A stretch of DNA of 64,000 nucleotides from Nocardioides terrigena (GTDB lineage: Bacteria; Actinomycetota; Actinomycetes; Propionibacteriales; Nocardioidaceae), in assembly GCF_003047265.1 (NCBI RefSeq), contig NZ_PZYY01000004.1, forward strand, positions 248,001 to 312,000, in the 5' to 3' direction. Positions 47,332-58,000 of the stretch are shown here, piece by piece. The notes beneath the pieces were generated by a model. It saw only the letters and a list, made by a program, of their open reading frames with translations, had not been told where the DNA came from and ran no database searches. Every line of letters starts with the position of its first letter. Position 1 is the stretch's first letter. The translations under genes were made by a program, and so were the position numbers.

Positions 47332-50300
47332 ATGCTCGACCGCGCTCAGGGTGCCGCGCCGGCACCGCACAGGTTCGTCGCCGTCCTGGTGGCTCTCGCC
47401 CTCGGCGTCGTGTCGCTCCTGGCGGCCGCCGTGGTGGTGGCGCCCGCAGCCAACGCCGCGCCGTCGGAGCTGAGCCGGGTGGCCGCGTCGTCCGCCGCCG
47501 GCACGGGCAAGGCGCACCGGTTGAGGATCCCGACCCAGGTGGAGACGGGCGACCGACTGGTGCTCTTCCTGACCTGGCGGTCGCAGGCCGGCGTCAAGCG
47601 GGTGCCCGGCTGGCAACCCCTCGAGTCCCACCGCGGCAGGGGCATCCGCGCCCAGGCCTGGACCCGCGAGGCCACCGCCTCGGACGCGGGTCGACGCCTG
47701 AAGGTGGTGCTCCGCAAGGCCGCAAAGGGCGTGCTCGCCGTCACGGCCTACCGCGGCACGAGCGGTCCCGCGCAGGTGACGGCGACCGCCGCACGCGGAT
47801 CGAACCGACCCGGCAAGGTCCACCGGACCCCGGCGACCCGGGTGACCGACCAGGGCTCGTGGCTGGTCAGCGCCTGGGGCCTCACGGCCGCCAGGGGTCC
47901 GGGGTGGAAGGTCCCGTCCGCCATTGACACCGCCACCCTGCGCTCGACGCCCGGTCGCGGCAGGGTGAGCATGCTCGTCGCCGACTCGGGCGCATCCGTC
48001 ACGCCCGGCACCGCGAAGGCCCGCACGGCCAGGACCAGGGTCCGCGCCGACCGTGCCGCCACGTTCTCCGTCGTCGTGAGCCCGGGCGCCGCCAGCACGC
48101 CCGCCAGCACACCCACCACCACACCCACCACCACACCCACCACCACACCCACCACCACACCCACCACCACACCCACCACCACACCCACCACCACACCCAC
48201 CACCACACCCACCACCACACCCACCACCACACCCACCACCACACCCACCACCACACCCACCACCACACCCACCACCACACCCACCACCACACCCACCACC
48301 ACACCCACCACCACACCCACCACCACACCCACGCCGGTGAACTCCGCCCCGATCGCCGCCTTCGGGGTCTCCTGCGACGACCTGGACTGTGCGTTTGACG
48401 CAAGCACCTCCAGGGACCTCGACCTAGACGCGCTGACCTACGCCTGGGACTTCGGGGACGGCCAGACGGGGACCGGCATCAACGCCGTGCACACCTATGC
48501 CGACCCGGGCAGGCGCACGGTCACGCTGACCGTCAGCGACGGCGCCCTCGAGGACGACGCGGCCAGGACCGTGGAGACGGTCATCACGCTCCCCCCGACG
48601 GACACCTCCGAGCAGCCGACACCTGGACACGGAGACAGGCTGGTGCCCGAGACCGCCAGCAGGCAGATGCCCGTGATCGAGGACGGCGAGATCTGGGACA
48701 TCGAGGTCGTCGGCGATCGCGCCTTCGTCGTCGGGGGGTTCCAGGGGCTCACCGACACGGGTCGGGGCGGCGACGTCGTCCCCCAGGCGGGACTCGCGGC
48801 CTTCGACCTGACCACGGGCCTCGTCGACCTGGAGTTCCGGCCCACCTTCGGTGGCGGCGCGCCGCGGGCGATCGAGGCGAGCCCGGACGGGACCAAGCTC
48901 TTCGTCGGCGGCACCTTCAACACCGTCAACGGGGTGACGCGGCAGAAGGTCGCCAGCCTCGACCTCACCAGCGGCGAGCCGCTGGCGTCCTTCGACTTCT
49001 CCCGCGTCACCAACAACCAGGTGCAGGCGCTGGCCGCGACCGACGACCAGCTGTACGTAGGCGGCCGGTTCACCCGGATCAACGGGGTGGTCCTGACCGG
49101 CCTCGCCGCCGTCGACGTCACCTCCGGTGCGGTCGACGCCGAGTTCGACAACCAGCTCTCGGGCGGTATCGGTGTCAACGGCGCACTCGGGGTGCAGCAC
49201 CTGGAGCTGACCCACGACAACGCGAGGCTGCTGGTCGTGCACACCGCCCGGCGGATCGACGGGCAGGACCGCTACGGCGTGGGCCTGATCGGCACGGTCA
49301 GCAAGGAGCTGCTGCCGTGGCGCACCCGGCTGTGGGAGGACAACCTGCAGTACGTCGGGGGGATCCAGCGGATCTACGCCGGTGACATCGCACCCGACGA
49401 CTCCTACTTCGTGGTCACCAGCGGGTCCGGCGGGGACCGGCCGCCGATCAACGACACCGCGGTCGCCTTCTCCTTCGACAACAGCGACGACGTGCAGCCT
49501 CGGTGGATCAGCCGGGCGTTCGACAGCATCTACTCTCTGGCGATCACCGAGCACGCCGTCTACCTCGGCGGGCACTTCCAGTGGAACGAGTCGCCCACCT
49601 CTCCGATCCCGTGGCCGGGTCTGGACAACCGCGGCTACGGCACCGGTCAGGGGCTCTCGGCGTACGCGCTCGGGGATGCCGTGGTCCGGCGCGACCACCT
49701 GGGGGCACTCAACCCCACGGACGGGACGGCGCTGGAGTGGCACCCCGGCTCCAACTCCTTCGAGGGCAACAAGGCCATGGTGGCCACCGAGCACGGCCTG
49801 CTCACCGGCGGCGACGGGATGCGGCAAGGCGGCGGACGGGTCGGCCGGGTCGCGTTCTTCGACTTCGACGAGCTGCCCGGGCCCAGTGACCCCGACACCA
49901 CCATCACCACGCCGATCCAGGGGCGGGTGGTCCCGACCGGACAGGAGACGGTCATCGAGGGTGTCGCGACGTCGTCGGAGCCCCTGACCCGGGTCCAGGT
50001 GGAGATCCTGAGCGGGGGGACCCGCGAGGTGCGCGACGCGGTCCTGGGCGAGCGGTCCGGGGACCGGACGCCGTGGTCGCTCGCGGTGACCTTCGACGAC
50101 GCCCGCGAGATCACCCTCCTCGCCAAGGCCTTCGCGGCCGGTGGCCAGGACCCCGACAAGGCCACCAAGAGGATCGAGTCGTTCAGCTTCGGAGACCTGC
50201 CTCCCTCGACATCGATCTCCTCGCCGCGCGACAGCCTGCAGACCGCGACCTCGTTCGTGCTGCGCGGCTCGGCGACCGACGACGTCGGCGTCAACGGCAT

Positions 50301-52170
50301 CTCGCTCTACATCCAGGAGCTCGACGGCGACGGCTACCTGACCGAGGACGGCGAGCTGGTCGACGAGTACACGACGTTCCGCATCGACCCCGACCTGCCC
50401 GGGTCGGTCGACACGACCTGGCAGCACCAGGTGAACCTCCCGCACGAGGGTCGGTGGAAGGTCGGAGCGATGGCGATCGACACCGCCGGCCAGTCCGACA
50501 CCCGGTCGGCGACGCGTGAATACACGGTCACCTCCACCGGCCAGGGACCCACGGTCACCATCAACGGTCCCGTGGAGGTCATCCCGCCCGTGACCTCGCC
50601 GGCGCTGGGCATGAGCCCCGGTGGTCCGCTCACCTTCACCGGCACCGCCACCGACGACGAGGCGCTGGCCTCGGTCGAGGTCAGCCTGCGCAACACCACC
50701 ACCGGGGAGAGCCTCGCCGCGGACGGCTCCTGGGGCCCCGACGTCTACTCGGGATTCTTCTCCGGATGGCACCGCGTCTCCCCGGCTGGCCTCAACGCGA
50801 CGTCGTACGACTGGAGCTTCACCATGCCGGACGACCTGGTGCCCGGGAGCTACTCCTTCGGGGTGCGGGCCACCGACCAGCGTGACCTGTCGACGTCACG
50901 CACCATGCAGGGCGCCATGACCATCGACGTGGCCGTCCCCGGCGACCTGCCGCCGGACGGGCTGCTGGACGTGACCGGCACCCAGACCGGGGACGCGCTG
51001 CAGCTCGACCTGACCGGGCGGGCCACCGACGACCTCGGCGTGGACCGGGTGATGGTGACGGTCCTGGAGAACGGCACCCGCCGCTACCTCCAGCCCGACG
51101 GGAGCCTGCAGGCGGCCTTCGCCGCCCGCCCGGCCGTGCTGGGCAGCCCGGGCGGGACCAGCACGACCTGGTCGTTGCCGGTCACCCTGCCCGGCAACGG
51201 CGACTACTCCGTCACGGCCCGCGCCATGGACACGGCCGACCAGTACGACCGGTCCACGTCCGGGGCGACCGCCCGCTACCGGGTCTTCCCGGGGGAAGAG
51301 GCGCCGTGGCTCTGGGAGGACCTGGCCGCTCCCACGGAGGGGGAGGCGTTCACCGAGGCGCGGATCTTCGTCAGCGGTCGTGCCGAGGACGACGTCGCCA
51401 TCGCCGGGGTGGAGGTCGCCATCAAGAACTCGGCGGGCCTGTTCCTCGATCGCAACGGTGCCTTCAGCACCGCCGAGCGCTACAACGGCACCTTCCTCAA
51501 CAGTCCGGGATCGGTGGCGTCGAACTACTCGTACACGTCCCCGATCCTCCCCGACGGGGCGTACCAGGTGCTGATCCGGCCGGTGGACACGCACGGCTTC
51601 GTCGCCGAGCCGCGGGTGGTCGACGTCAGCGTCACCGGGCCCACCGCCAACGCGGCGCCGGTCGCCGCCGGTGTCGTGACCTGCGCCGGCACCGTGTGCA
51701 CCTACGACGGCCGTGCCAGCACGGACGACAACGCGCCCACCCTCTCCTACGCATGGGACTTCGGTGACGGGGACGACGACGACAACGCGCTGACCACCCA
51801 TACCTACACCGGGCCGGGCACCTTCACCCCGACCCTCACGGTCACCGACGAGTACGGCCTGACCTCGACGACGACCTTGGCCCCGGTCACGGTCGTCGAG
51901 CCCGCCGGCAACTCGGCGCCGACCGCGGTGAACACCAGGCCCACCTGCGTCGGACTGGTCTGCAACTTCAGCGGCGCCGCGTCCACCGACCCGGACGAGG
52001 AGGACGTCCTCAGCCACGCGTGGAGCTTCGGTGACGGCGTCGGGACCTCCACGGCCTCCGGCCCGTCGTACACGTTCGCGGCAGCGGGTACCTACACGGT
52101 GACGCTCACCGTCACCGACGGGTGGGGCCGGGCGGACAGCGACACGGTGACGGTCACGGTGGCGCCGTAG
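47332..52170 (+). CDS. Giant secreted PKD/beta-propeller protein with Thr-Pro-rich linker
   Basis: A 1612-residue exported protein. Signal peptide about 1-43. Residues 44-255 form a beta-rich N-terminal domain. A linker of 18 TPTT units (about 260-331) follows. Then come a PKD domain (about 336-420; YAWDFGDG), a propeller-like region (about 443-843) with repeats such as AFVVGGFQGL, LFVGGTFNTVNGV and LYVGGRFTRINGV, three Ig-like domains with a CATDDxGV-like pattern (ATDDVGVN, ATDDEALA, ATDDLGVD), and two C-terminal PKD domains. No sortase motif or membrane anchor is seen, so it is probably released or bound to the wall through its domains. GAGGGG precedes ATG 47332. Adhesion or polymer binding is possible. 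Confidence 0.85.
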   Translation: MLDRAQGAAPAPHRFVAVLVALALGVVSLLAAAVVVAPAANAAPSELSRVAASSAAGTGKAHRLRIPTQVETGDRLVLFLTWRSQAGVKRVPGWQPLESHRGRGIRAQAWTREATASDAGRRLKVVLRKAAKGVLAVTAYRGTSGPAQVTATAARGSNRPGKVHRTPATRVTDQGSWLVSAWGLTAARGPGWKVPSAIDTATLRSTPGRGRVSMLVADSGASVTPGTAKARTARTRVRADRAATFSVVVSPGAASTPASTPTTTPTTTPTTTPTTTPTTTPTTTPTTTPTTTPTTTPTTTPTTTPTTTPTTTPTTTPTTTPTTTPTTTPTTTPTPVNSAPIAAFGVSCDDLDCAFDASTSRDLDLDALTYAWDFGDGQTGTGINAVHTYADPGRRTVTLTVSDGALEDDAARTVETVITLPPTDTSEQPTPGHGDRLVPETASRQMPVIEDGEIWDIEVVGDRAFVVGGFQGLTDTGRGGDVVPQAGLAAFDLTTGLVDLEFRPTFGGGAPRAIEASPDGTKLFVGGTFNTVNGVTRQKVASLDLTSGEPLASFDFSRVTNNQVQALAATDDQLYVGGRFTRINGVVLTGLAAVDVTSGAVDAEFDNQLSGGIGVNGALGVQHLELTHDNARLLVVHTARRIDGQDRYGVGLIGTVSKELLPWRTRLWEDNLQYVGGIQRIYAGDIAPDDSYFVVTSGSGGDRPPINDTAVAFSFDNSDDVQPRWISRAFDSIYSLAITEHAVYLGGHFQWNESPTSPIPWPGLDNRGYGTGQGLSAYALGDAVVRRDHLGALNPTDGTALEWHPGSNSFEGNKAMVATEHGLLTGGDGMRQGGGRVGRVAFFDFDELPGPSDPDTTITTPIQGRVVPTGQETVIEGVATSSEPLTRVQVEILSGGTREVRDAVLGERSGDRTPWSLAVTFDDAREITLLAKAFAAGGQDPDKATKRIESFSFGDLPPSTSISSPRDSLQTATSFVLRGSATDDVGVNGISLYIQELDGDGYLTEDGELVDEYTTFRIDPDLPGSVDTTWQHQVNLPHEGRWKVGAMAIDTAGQSDTRSATREYTVTSTGQGPTVTINGPVEVIPPVTSPALGMSPGGPLTFTGTATDDEALASVEVSLRNTTTGESLAADGSWGPDVYSGFFSGWHRVSPAGLNATSYDWSFTMPDDLVPGSYSFGVRATDQRDLSTSRTMQGAMTIDVAVPGDLPPDGLLDVTGTQTGDALQLDLTGRATDDLGVDRVMVTVLENGTRRYLQPDGSLQAAFAARPAVLGSPGGTSTTWSLPVTLPGNGDYSVTARAMDTADQYDRSTSGATARYRVFPGEEAPWLWEDLAAPTEGEAFTEARIFVSGRAEDDVAIAGVEVAIKNSAGLFLDRNGAFSTAERYNGTFLNSPGSVASNYSYTSPILPDGAYQVLIRPVDTHGFVAEPRVVDVSVTGPTANAAPVAAGVVTCAGTVCTYDGRASTDDNAPTLSYAWDFGDGDDDDNALTTHTYTGPGTFTPTLTVTDEYGLTSTTTLAPVTVVEPAGNSAPTAVNTRPTCVGLVCNFSGAASTDPDEEDVLSHAWSFGDGVGTSTASGPSYTFAAAGTYTVTLTVTDGWGRADSDTVTVTVAP
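48109..48324 (+). repeat. 18 perfect tandem copies of a 12-bp unit (ACACCCACCACC)
   Basis: A coding minisatellite within the surface-protein gene; each copy encodes TPTT. It ends in a partial unit. Perfect identity suggests recent expansion by slippage, and copy changes by whole units keep the frame. Confidence 0.97.
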
Positions 52171-52855
52171 GGGGGCCGGGGAGCCGAGGTCGGATGGATG
52201 CCCGCCAGGGACCCGTACGCCGCGTCGGCAGGGTCCGGGGCTGCTGCGGCGCGCGGGCCGGGGCGGGGCGCACCACGCCCCACAGCTTCTCCAGCGCCGC
52301 CTCCACCTCGTCCTTCCAGCTGATCGCCGAGCGGAGCTCCATCCGCATCCGCGGCGTGGTCACGTGCGCCCGCTGGGTCCGGAAGCCCACCCGCCCGAGG
52401 AACTCCGCCGGCATCACGCAGCCGACCGCCCGGCCGCGGGTGTCCCCGAAGGCCTCCACGGCCATCTGGCCGCGGGTCACCAGGTCCCGGGCCATGCCCT
52501 GGACCAGCAGCCGGCCGAGCCCGCCACCCCGGGCCCACGGCTGGACCTGGACGGTGGTCAGCACGATGGCGTCCGCCGAGACCGGGGCCGTCGGCAGAGC
52601 GGCCTGGCCGGGCACGAAGGCGGCCGGGACGTAGATCGCGTGCCCCGCCACCCGGCCGTCGACGAGCACCACCCGGCCGCACGACCCCCACTCGCGCAGC
52701 ACCGTGGACAGCCACTGCTGCTTCTCGGCGACGCGCTCGTCGTGGTCGAGGCGGGCGCGGTTGACCGCGTCGAGCTCCCAGAACAGGCAGGACCGGCAGG
52801 GCTCGCCCAGCTCGGCCAGGTGGTCGACCGTGATCGGGACGGTACGACGTGTCAT
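52154..52855 (-). CDS. GNAT-family N-acetyltransferase
   Basis: A 233-residue protein whose acetyl-CoA-binding core is VQVQPWARGGGLGRLLVQGMA (motif A variant Q/RxxGxG/A). The N-terminal part has GEPCRSCLFWEL, with a cysteine pair found in a group of actinobacterial acetyltransferases. AGGAGG lies 5 nt before ATG 52855, so the longer frame to 52966 is rejected. A basic, Pro-rich tail ends the protein and its last codons overlap the 3' end of the convergent giant gene by 17 bp. Substrate unknown. Confidence 0.85.
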   Translation of the reverse strand: MTRRTVPITVDHLAELGEPCRSCLFWELDAVNRARLDHDERVAEKQQWLSTVLREWGSCGRVVLVDGRVAGHAIYVPAAFVPGQAALPTAPVSADAIVLTTVQVQPWARGGGLGRLLVQGMARDLVTRGQMAVEAFGDTRGRAVGCVMPAEFLGRVGFRTQRAHVTTPRMRMELRSAISWKDEVEAALEKLWGVVRPAPARAPQQPRTLPTRRTGPWRASIRPRLPGPPTAPP

Positions 52856-52955
52856 GGGGACCTCCTGCGTCCGGGCGCCGCGGGCGACGACCCCGGCGTC
52901 GTCCACGCACGCAATCCCCATGCTAGGCCGCCCCGCGGCCTGCGAGGATGGTCCC

Positions 52956-54170
52956 GTGCGCCCCATCGTCCAGAGCCAGAAGCTGCGTGGAGTCCGCTAC
53001 GACGTCCGGGGGCCGATCCTGCTCGAGGCACAGCGCCTCGAGGCGGAGGGGCACCGGATCCTCAAGCTCAACATCGGCAACACCGCACCCTTCGGCTTCG
53101 AGGCGCCCGAGGCGATTGTCGCGGACATGGTCCACCACCTGCCGAAGTCGCAGGGCTACAGCGACTCCCAGGGGATCTACTCCGCCCGCACCGCGGTGAT
53201 GAACTACTACCAGTCGCGCGGGCTGCGCGAGGTCGGCGTCGAGGACGTCTTCATCGGCAACGGCGTCTCCGAGCTCATCTCGATGGTGCTCCAGGCCTTC
53301 CTCGACGACGGCAACGAGGTCTTGGTCCCGGCCCCGGACTACCCGTTGTGGACCGGTGCGGTGACCCTGTCCGGCGGCACGGCGGTGCACTACCGCTGCG
53401 ACGAGGCGGACGGCTGGAACCCCGACCTCGCCGACATCGAGGCCAAGATCACCGACAACACGCACGCGCTGGTGATCATCAACCCCAACAACCCCACGGG
53501 CGCGGTCTACAGCGAGGAGACGGTCAAGGGGCTCGTCGACATCGCGCGCCGCCACGAGCTCGTCATCCTCTCCGACGAGATCTACGAGAAGATCCTCTTC
53601 GAGGACGCCCAGCACCACCACGCCGCGACGTACGCCGGCCACGACGTGCTCTGCCTGACCTTCAGCGGGCTGTCCAAGGCCTACCGTGTCTGCGGCTACC
53701 GCGCCGGCTGGGTGATGATCTCCGGTCCCAAGGAGATCGCCACCGACTTCCTCGAGGGACTCACCCTCATCGCCAACATGCGCATGTGCGCCAACGTGCC
53801 CGCGCAGCACGCCATCCAGACGGCGCTGGGCGGCTACCAGTCGGTGGAGGAGCTGGTCGGGCCCGGTGGTCGCTACTACGAGCAGTCGATGCTCGCCGAC
53901 CGGCTGCTCAACGACATCCCGGGCGTCTCCAACGTGACCCCGAAGGGCGCGCTCTACTGCTTCCCGCGCCTCGACCCCGAGGTCTACCCGATCGACGACG
54001 ACCAGGAGTTCGTCATCGACCTGCTGCGGGCCAAGAAGATCCTGGTCACCCACGGGACCGGCTTCAACTGGTTCGAGCCCGACCACTTCCGGCTCGTGAC
54101 GCTGCCCGAGGCCGCCGTGCTGGAGGAGGCCATCGGCCGGATCGGCGACTTCCTCGCCACCCGCCGCTGA
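52956..54170 (+). CDS. PLP-dependent aminotransferase (AlaA/AspC type)
   Basis: A 404-residue class I aminotransferase. Motifs include LKLNIGNTAPFGFEAPE, YSDSQGIYSARTAV, INPNNPTGAVY, ILSDEIYEKI and the PLP lysine in SGLSKAYRVCGYRAGW. It resembles alanine aminotransferase AlaA of enterics and Rv0337c. GTG 52956 is chosen because the conserved start RPIVQSQKLRGVRYDVRGP follows at once. Cytoplasmic; probably alanine-pyruvate-glutamate transamination. Confidence 0.92.
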   Translation: MRPIVQSQKLRGVRYDVRGPILLEAQRLEAEGHRILKLNIGNTAPFGFEAPEAIVADMVHHLPKSQGYSDSQGIYSARTAVMNYYQSRGLREVGVEDVFIGNGVSELISMVLQAFLDDGNEVLVPAPDYPLWTGAVTLSGGTAVHYRCDEADGWNPDLADIEAKITDNTHALVIINPNNPTGAVYSEETVKGLVDIARRHELVILSDEIYEKILFEDAQHHHAATYAGHDVLCLTFSGLSKAYRVCGYRAGWVMISGPKEIATDFLEGLTLIANMRMCANVPAQHAIQTALGGYQSVEELVGPGGRYYEQSMLADRLLNDIPGVSNVTPKGALYCFPRLDPEVYPIDDDQEFVIDLLRAKKILVTHGTGFNWFEPDHFRLVTLPEAAVLEEAIGRIGDFLATRR

Positions 54171-54207
54171 GCCCGTGCGTCGGGTCGAGTCCCACTAGGC
54201 TCACCGC

Positions 54208-54984
54208 ATGCGAGACCTCACGTACCCCCCGATCATCTACACGGCCCTCGCCGGCTTCAAGCTGCTCGGCCAGCGGATCCAGATGACCGGCACCGAGCAC
54301 GTGCCGCGCACCGGGGGCGTGCTGCTCGCCTACAACCACATCGGGTACGTCGACTTCGTCTACGGCGGCCTGGCGGCGCACCCGTCCAAGCGGCTGGTGC
54401 GCTTCATGGCGAAGCGCGAGCTCTTCGACCACCCGGCCGTCGGTCCGCTGATGCGCTCCCTGCACCACATCGAGGTGGACCGCGCGTCGGGTGAGAAGTC
54501 GCTCGACGTCGCGCTGGACTACCTCAAGTCCGGGGAGGCCGTCGGGATCTTCCCGGAGGCGACCATCTCGCGGGCCATGGAGCTCAAGGACTTCAAGACC
54601 GGCGCGGTGCGGATCGCGGCCGAGGCCGGCGTCCCCCTCGTCCCCGTCATCCTCTGGGGCACGCAACGGATGATGACGAAGGACCACCCGCGCGACTTCC
54701 GCCGCGGCAAGACCATCGCCCTCACCGTCGGTGAGCCGATGCACCCCACCGGGGAGAACGCCGCGGCCGAGAACGCCGAGCTCAAGTCCCGGATGAGCGC
54801 CATGCTGGACCAGACGATCGCGGCCTACCCGGCCGACGAGCAGCCGCCCGGCTCCTGGTGGCTGCCGCAGCGGCACGGCGGCTCGGCCCCCACGCTGGCG
54901 GAGGCCAAGCTGCTCGACGCCGAGGAGCTGCGCGAGCGGGCGCGCAAGCGGGCGGCCAAGCGGGCCGCTGCCAGGGGCGACTAG
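54208..54984 (+). CDS. Lysophospholipid acyltransferase family protein (PlsC-type)
   Basis: Probably acylates a glycerophospholipid precursor. The 258-residue protein has the HX4D motif in NHIGYVDF and a FPEATIS motif in place of the usual FPEGTRS, then VPLVPVILWG. A Lys/Arg/Ala-rich tail may bind membrane. TAGGCT lies 6 nt before ATG 54208 (leaderless type). Confidence 0.88.
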   Translation: MRDLTYPPIIYTALAGFKLLGQRIQMTGTEHVPRTGGVLLAYNHIGYVDFVYGGLAAHPSKRLVRFMAKRELFDHPAVGPLMRSLHHIEVDRASGEKSLDVALDYLKSGEAVGIFPEATISRAMELKDFKTGAVRIAAEAGVPLVPVILWGTQRMMTKDHPRDFRRGKTIALTVGEPMHPTGENAAAENAELKSRMSAMLDQTIAAYPADEQPPGSWWLPQRHGGSAPTLAEAKLLDAEELRERARKRAAKRAAARGD

Positions 54985-55010
54985 ACCCCTCCCTCCGTCC
55001 GGGATCGCGC

Positions 55011-55026
55011 CCCACCTTTTCCCAAG
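55011..55026 (+). promoter_or_regulatory. Shared upstream element, copy A (CCCACCTTTTCCCAAG)
   Basis: It lies 11 bp before a -10-like GATGCT (55038-55043) upstream of the peroxidase gene. Fifteen of 16 bases match the element before the multicopper oxidase gene. A candidate site for the NarL-type regulator encoded between the two genes. Confidence 0.55.
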
Positions 55027-55099
55027 GCGGCCCGCCCGATGCTGACCCCACCTGACCGCGGGTTGACCGACCCGTGGCCAACCCAGGGAGGGGTACATC

Positions 55100-58000
55100 G
55101 TGAGCATCGAGAAGAAGAGCAGCACGAATCCAGCGTCGGGTCCCAGGATCAGGCCACGGCGACAGACAAGACGCAGGTTGTCGGTGTTCCTGGCCCTCCT
55201 CCTCGGGATGGGGATGCTCCAGGGAACCCTCGTAGCGACCATGTCGACAGGTGCCAATGCGGCCGTCGGCCAGGGGTTCAACCTCAACCGCTCCGACCTG
55301 CGCTTCATCATGCGCCAGATCAAGATCTCCGAGCAGCACGCCGCCACGCGCACGCCGGCCAACCCGTGCGGGACGCTCGTCGGTTCGGGGGAGTTCCAGG
55401 TCCCCGCGACGGGCAACGGACGTGAGCTCCCGTGGGGCCTGCGCACCGTCGACGGCACCTGCAACAACCTCTTCGCCGGCCGGGAGAAGTGGGGCGCCGC
55501 CGACACGGAGTTCCCGCGGCACGCACCGGCCTCCTTCCGGGCGGCCGAGGGCGGCACGACCTACGCCTCGAAGTCCGGCACGGTGCAGGACTCCCAGCCC
55601 CGGCGGGTCAGCAACCTGATCGTCGACCAGAGCGCCAACAACCCGGCCGCCGTCGAGGCCGCCGGAACGGACCCGGTCGTCGAGTCGGGCACGCTCCAGA
55701 TCCCCAACGTCGCTCCCGACGTCGGGCTCTCGGCGCCGTACAACTCGGTCTTCACCCTGTTCGGTCAGTTCTTCGACCACGGTCTCGACCTGGTGACCAA
55801 GGGTGGCGGCTCGGTCTTCATGCCGTTGCAGGCGGATGACCCGCTGTTCGTCCCGGGCAGCCCGACCAACTTCATGGTCCTCACCCGCGCCACCAACCGG
55901 CCCGGGCCCGACGGCCTGATGGGCACGGAGGACGACATCCAGGAGGCGGCCAACACCACCACCGCGTTCGTCGACCAGAACCAGACCTACACGTCGCACC
56001 CGTCCCACCAGGTGTTCGTGCGCCACTTCGAGCTCAACGGCGACGGCGACCCTGTCGAGACGGGCGGGCTGCTCGAGGGCCCGGGTGGAGGCATGGCCAC
56101 GTGGGGAACCGTCAAGGCACAGGCCGCGGCGATGCTGGGCATCCAGCTCTCCGACGCCGATGTGCTCAACGTGCCGCTGCTGGCCACGGACCCGTACGGC
56201 AACTTCACCCGGGGTCCCGGCGGCTTCCCGCAGATCGTCACCGCCGACGGCCTCGTCGAGGGCGACCCGGCCGCCAACGGCAACCAGGGCGTGTCGCTCC
56301 CTGCCAACACCCTGCGCACCGGGCACGCGTTCCTGGACGACATCGCGCACAACGCGGTGCCCTCCGGCACCAAGACCCCGGACACGGACACCGTGGTCAA
56401 CGGCCCCGGACCGCTGGCGGACAGCACGACGTACGACGACGAGATGCTCAACGCCCACTTCGTCGCCGGTGACGGCCGCGTCAACGAGAACATCGGCCTG
56501 ACCGCCATCCACCACGTCTTCCACTCCGAGCACAACCGACTGGTGGAGGACATCAAGAACGTCATCACGACGACGGAGGTCGCCCCGAACCTCGCCGACT
56601 GGGTGTCGCCCGCCGGCGTCTGGGACGGCGACCGGCTCTTCCAGGCCGCCAAGTTCGTCACGGAGATGGAGTACCAGCACCTCGCGTTCGAGGAGTTCGC
56701 GCGCAAGGTGCAGCCGATGGTCAACGCCTTCGGTGAAGGTGGCACGGGCTACAACGCGGCGGTCAACCCGTCCATCCGTGCCGAGTTCGCCCACGCCGTG
56801 TACCGGTTCGGCCACTCGATGCTCAACGAGACGGTGGCCCGCCGCAGTGCGAGTGGGGCGAACACCAGCATGCCGCTGCTCCAGGCGTTCCTGAATCCGC
56901 CGGCCTTCCGAGGGCCTACCAACGCCCTGACTGCGGATCAGGCCGCGGGAGCCATCTTCCGCGGCAGCGCCCGACAGGTGGGCAACGAGATCGACGAGTT
57001 CGTGACCGGCGCCCTGCGCAACAGCCTGCTCGGACTGCCCCTGGACCTCGCGTCCATCAACATGGCCCGAGCACGCGAGCAAGGAGTCCCGACGCTCAAC
57101 GAGGCACGGCGCAGGTTCTACGCCGAGTCCAACAACAGCGCGGTCGCGCCGTACGAGAACTGGGCCGACTTCATGTTCGGTCTCAGGCGGCGTGAATCGT
57201 TCGTCAACTTCATCGCGGCCTACGGCCGGCACCCGGACATCACCGGCACCAACGCGGCCCGCCGCGACGTGGCCAACGCAATCGTCCACGGAGCGAACGG
57301 CCCGGACGGGCAGGCAGCCACTGCCGACGACCCGACCGCCCCGGTGCCGACCGATGCCGTCGACTTCCTCAACAGCACCGGCACCTGGGCGACCCAGTCC
57401 ACCGGTCTCGAGGACATCGACCTGTGGATGGGTGGACTCGCGGAGAAGCCGATGGTCTTCGGCGGCCTCCTCGGCCCGACGTTCAACTACGTGTTCGAGA
57501 AGCAGATGGAGGACCTCCAGGACGGCGACCGGTTCTACTACCTGTCCCGCACCGCCGGCCTCAACCTGCTGACCCAGCTCGAGGGCAACTCGTTCGCCGA
57601 GCTGATCATGCGCAACACGGACGTCACCGCACTGCCGGCGGACGTGTTCTCCCGGCCGGACTTCGTCTTCGAGGTCGCCAACCTCGGCACGACGGGTCCC
57701 GTCCCCGACGACGTCCTCACCGAGGACTGGAACGAGGGCACGGAGCTCACCCGGATGGCCAACGGCACGCTCCGGTACGCCGGACCCGCGCACGTGGTCT
57801 TCAACGGCGTGGACTGCGGTGAGGCGCCGGTCGAGGCGCCCATGGTGCTCTGTTCCGACCCGAGGGCAAACGACCGGGTCTGGTCGAGCGAGGGTGACGA
57901 CACCATCCGCGGCAACGGTGGAAACGACTGGATGCAGGGGGGTGACGGCGTCGACAACCTGATCGGTGGGCTCGGCGACGACATCCTCAACGACCTGGCC

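Noticed and set aside
48109..48324. Regular short repeats as a CRISPR array
   Set aside because: The 12-bp units are contiguous with no spacers, lie inside a long open frame and encode TPTT; no cas genes are near.
47748..48407. Minus-strand frame encoding a Val/Gly repeat protein
   Set aside because: It is the antisense of the TPTT repeat region of a well-supported secreted-protein gene; composition follows from the repeat.
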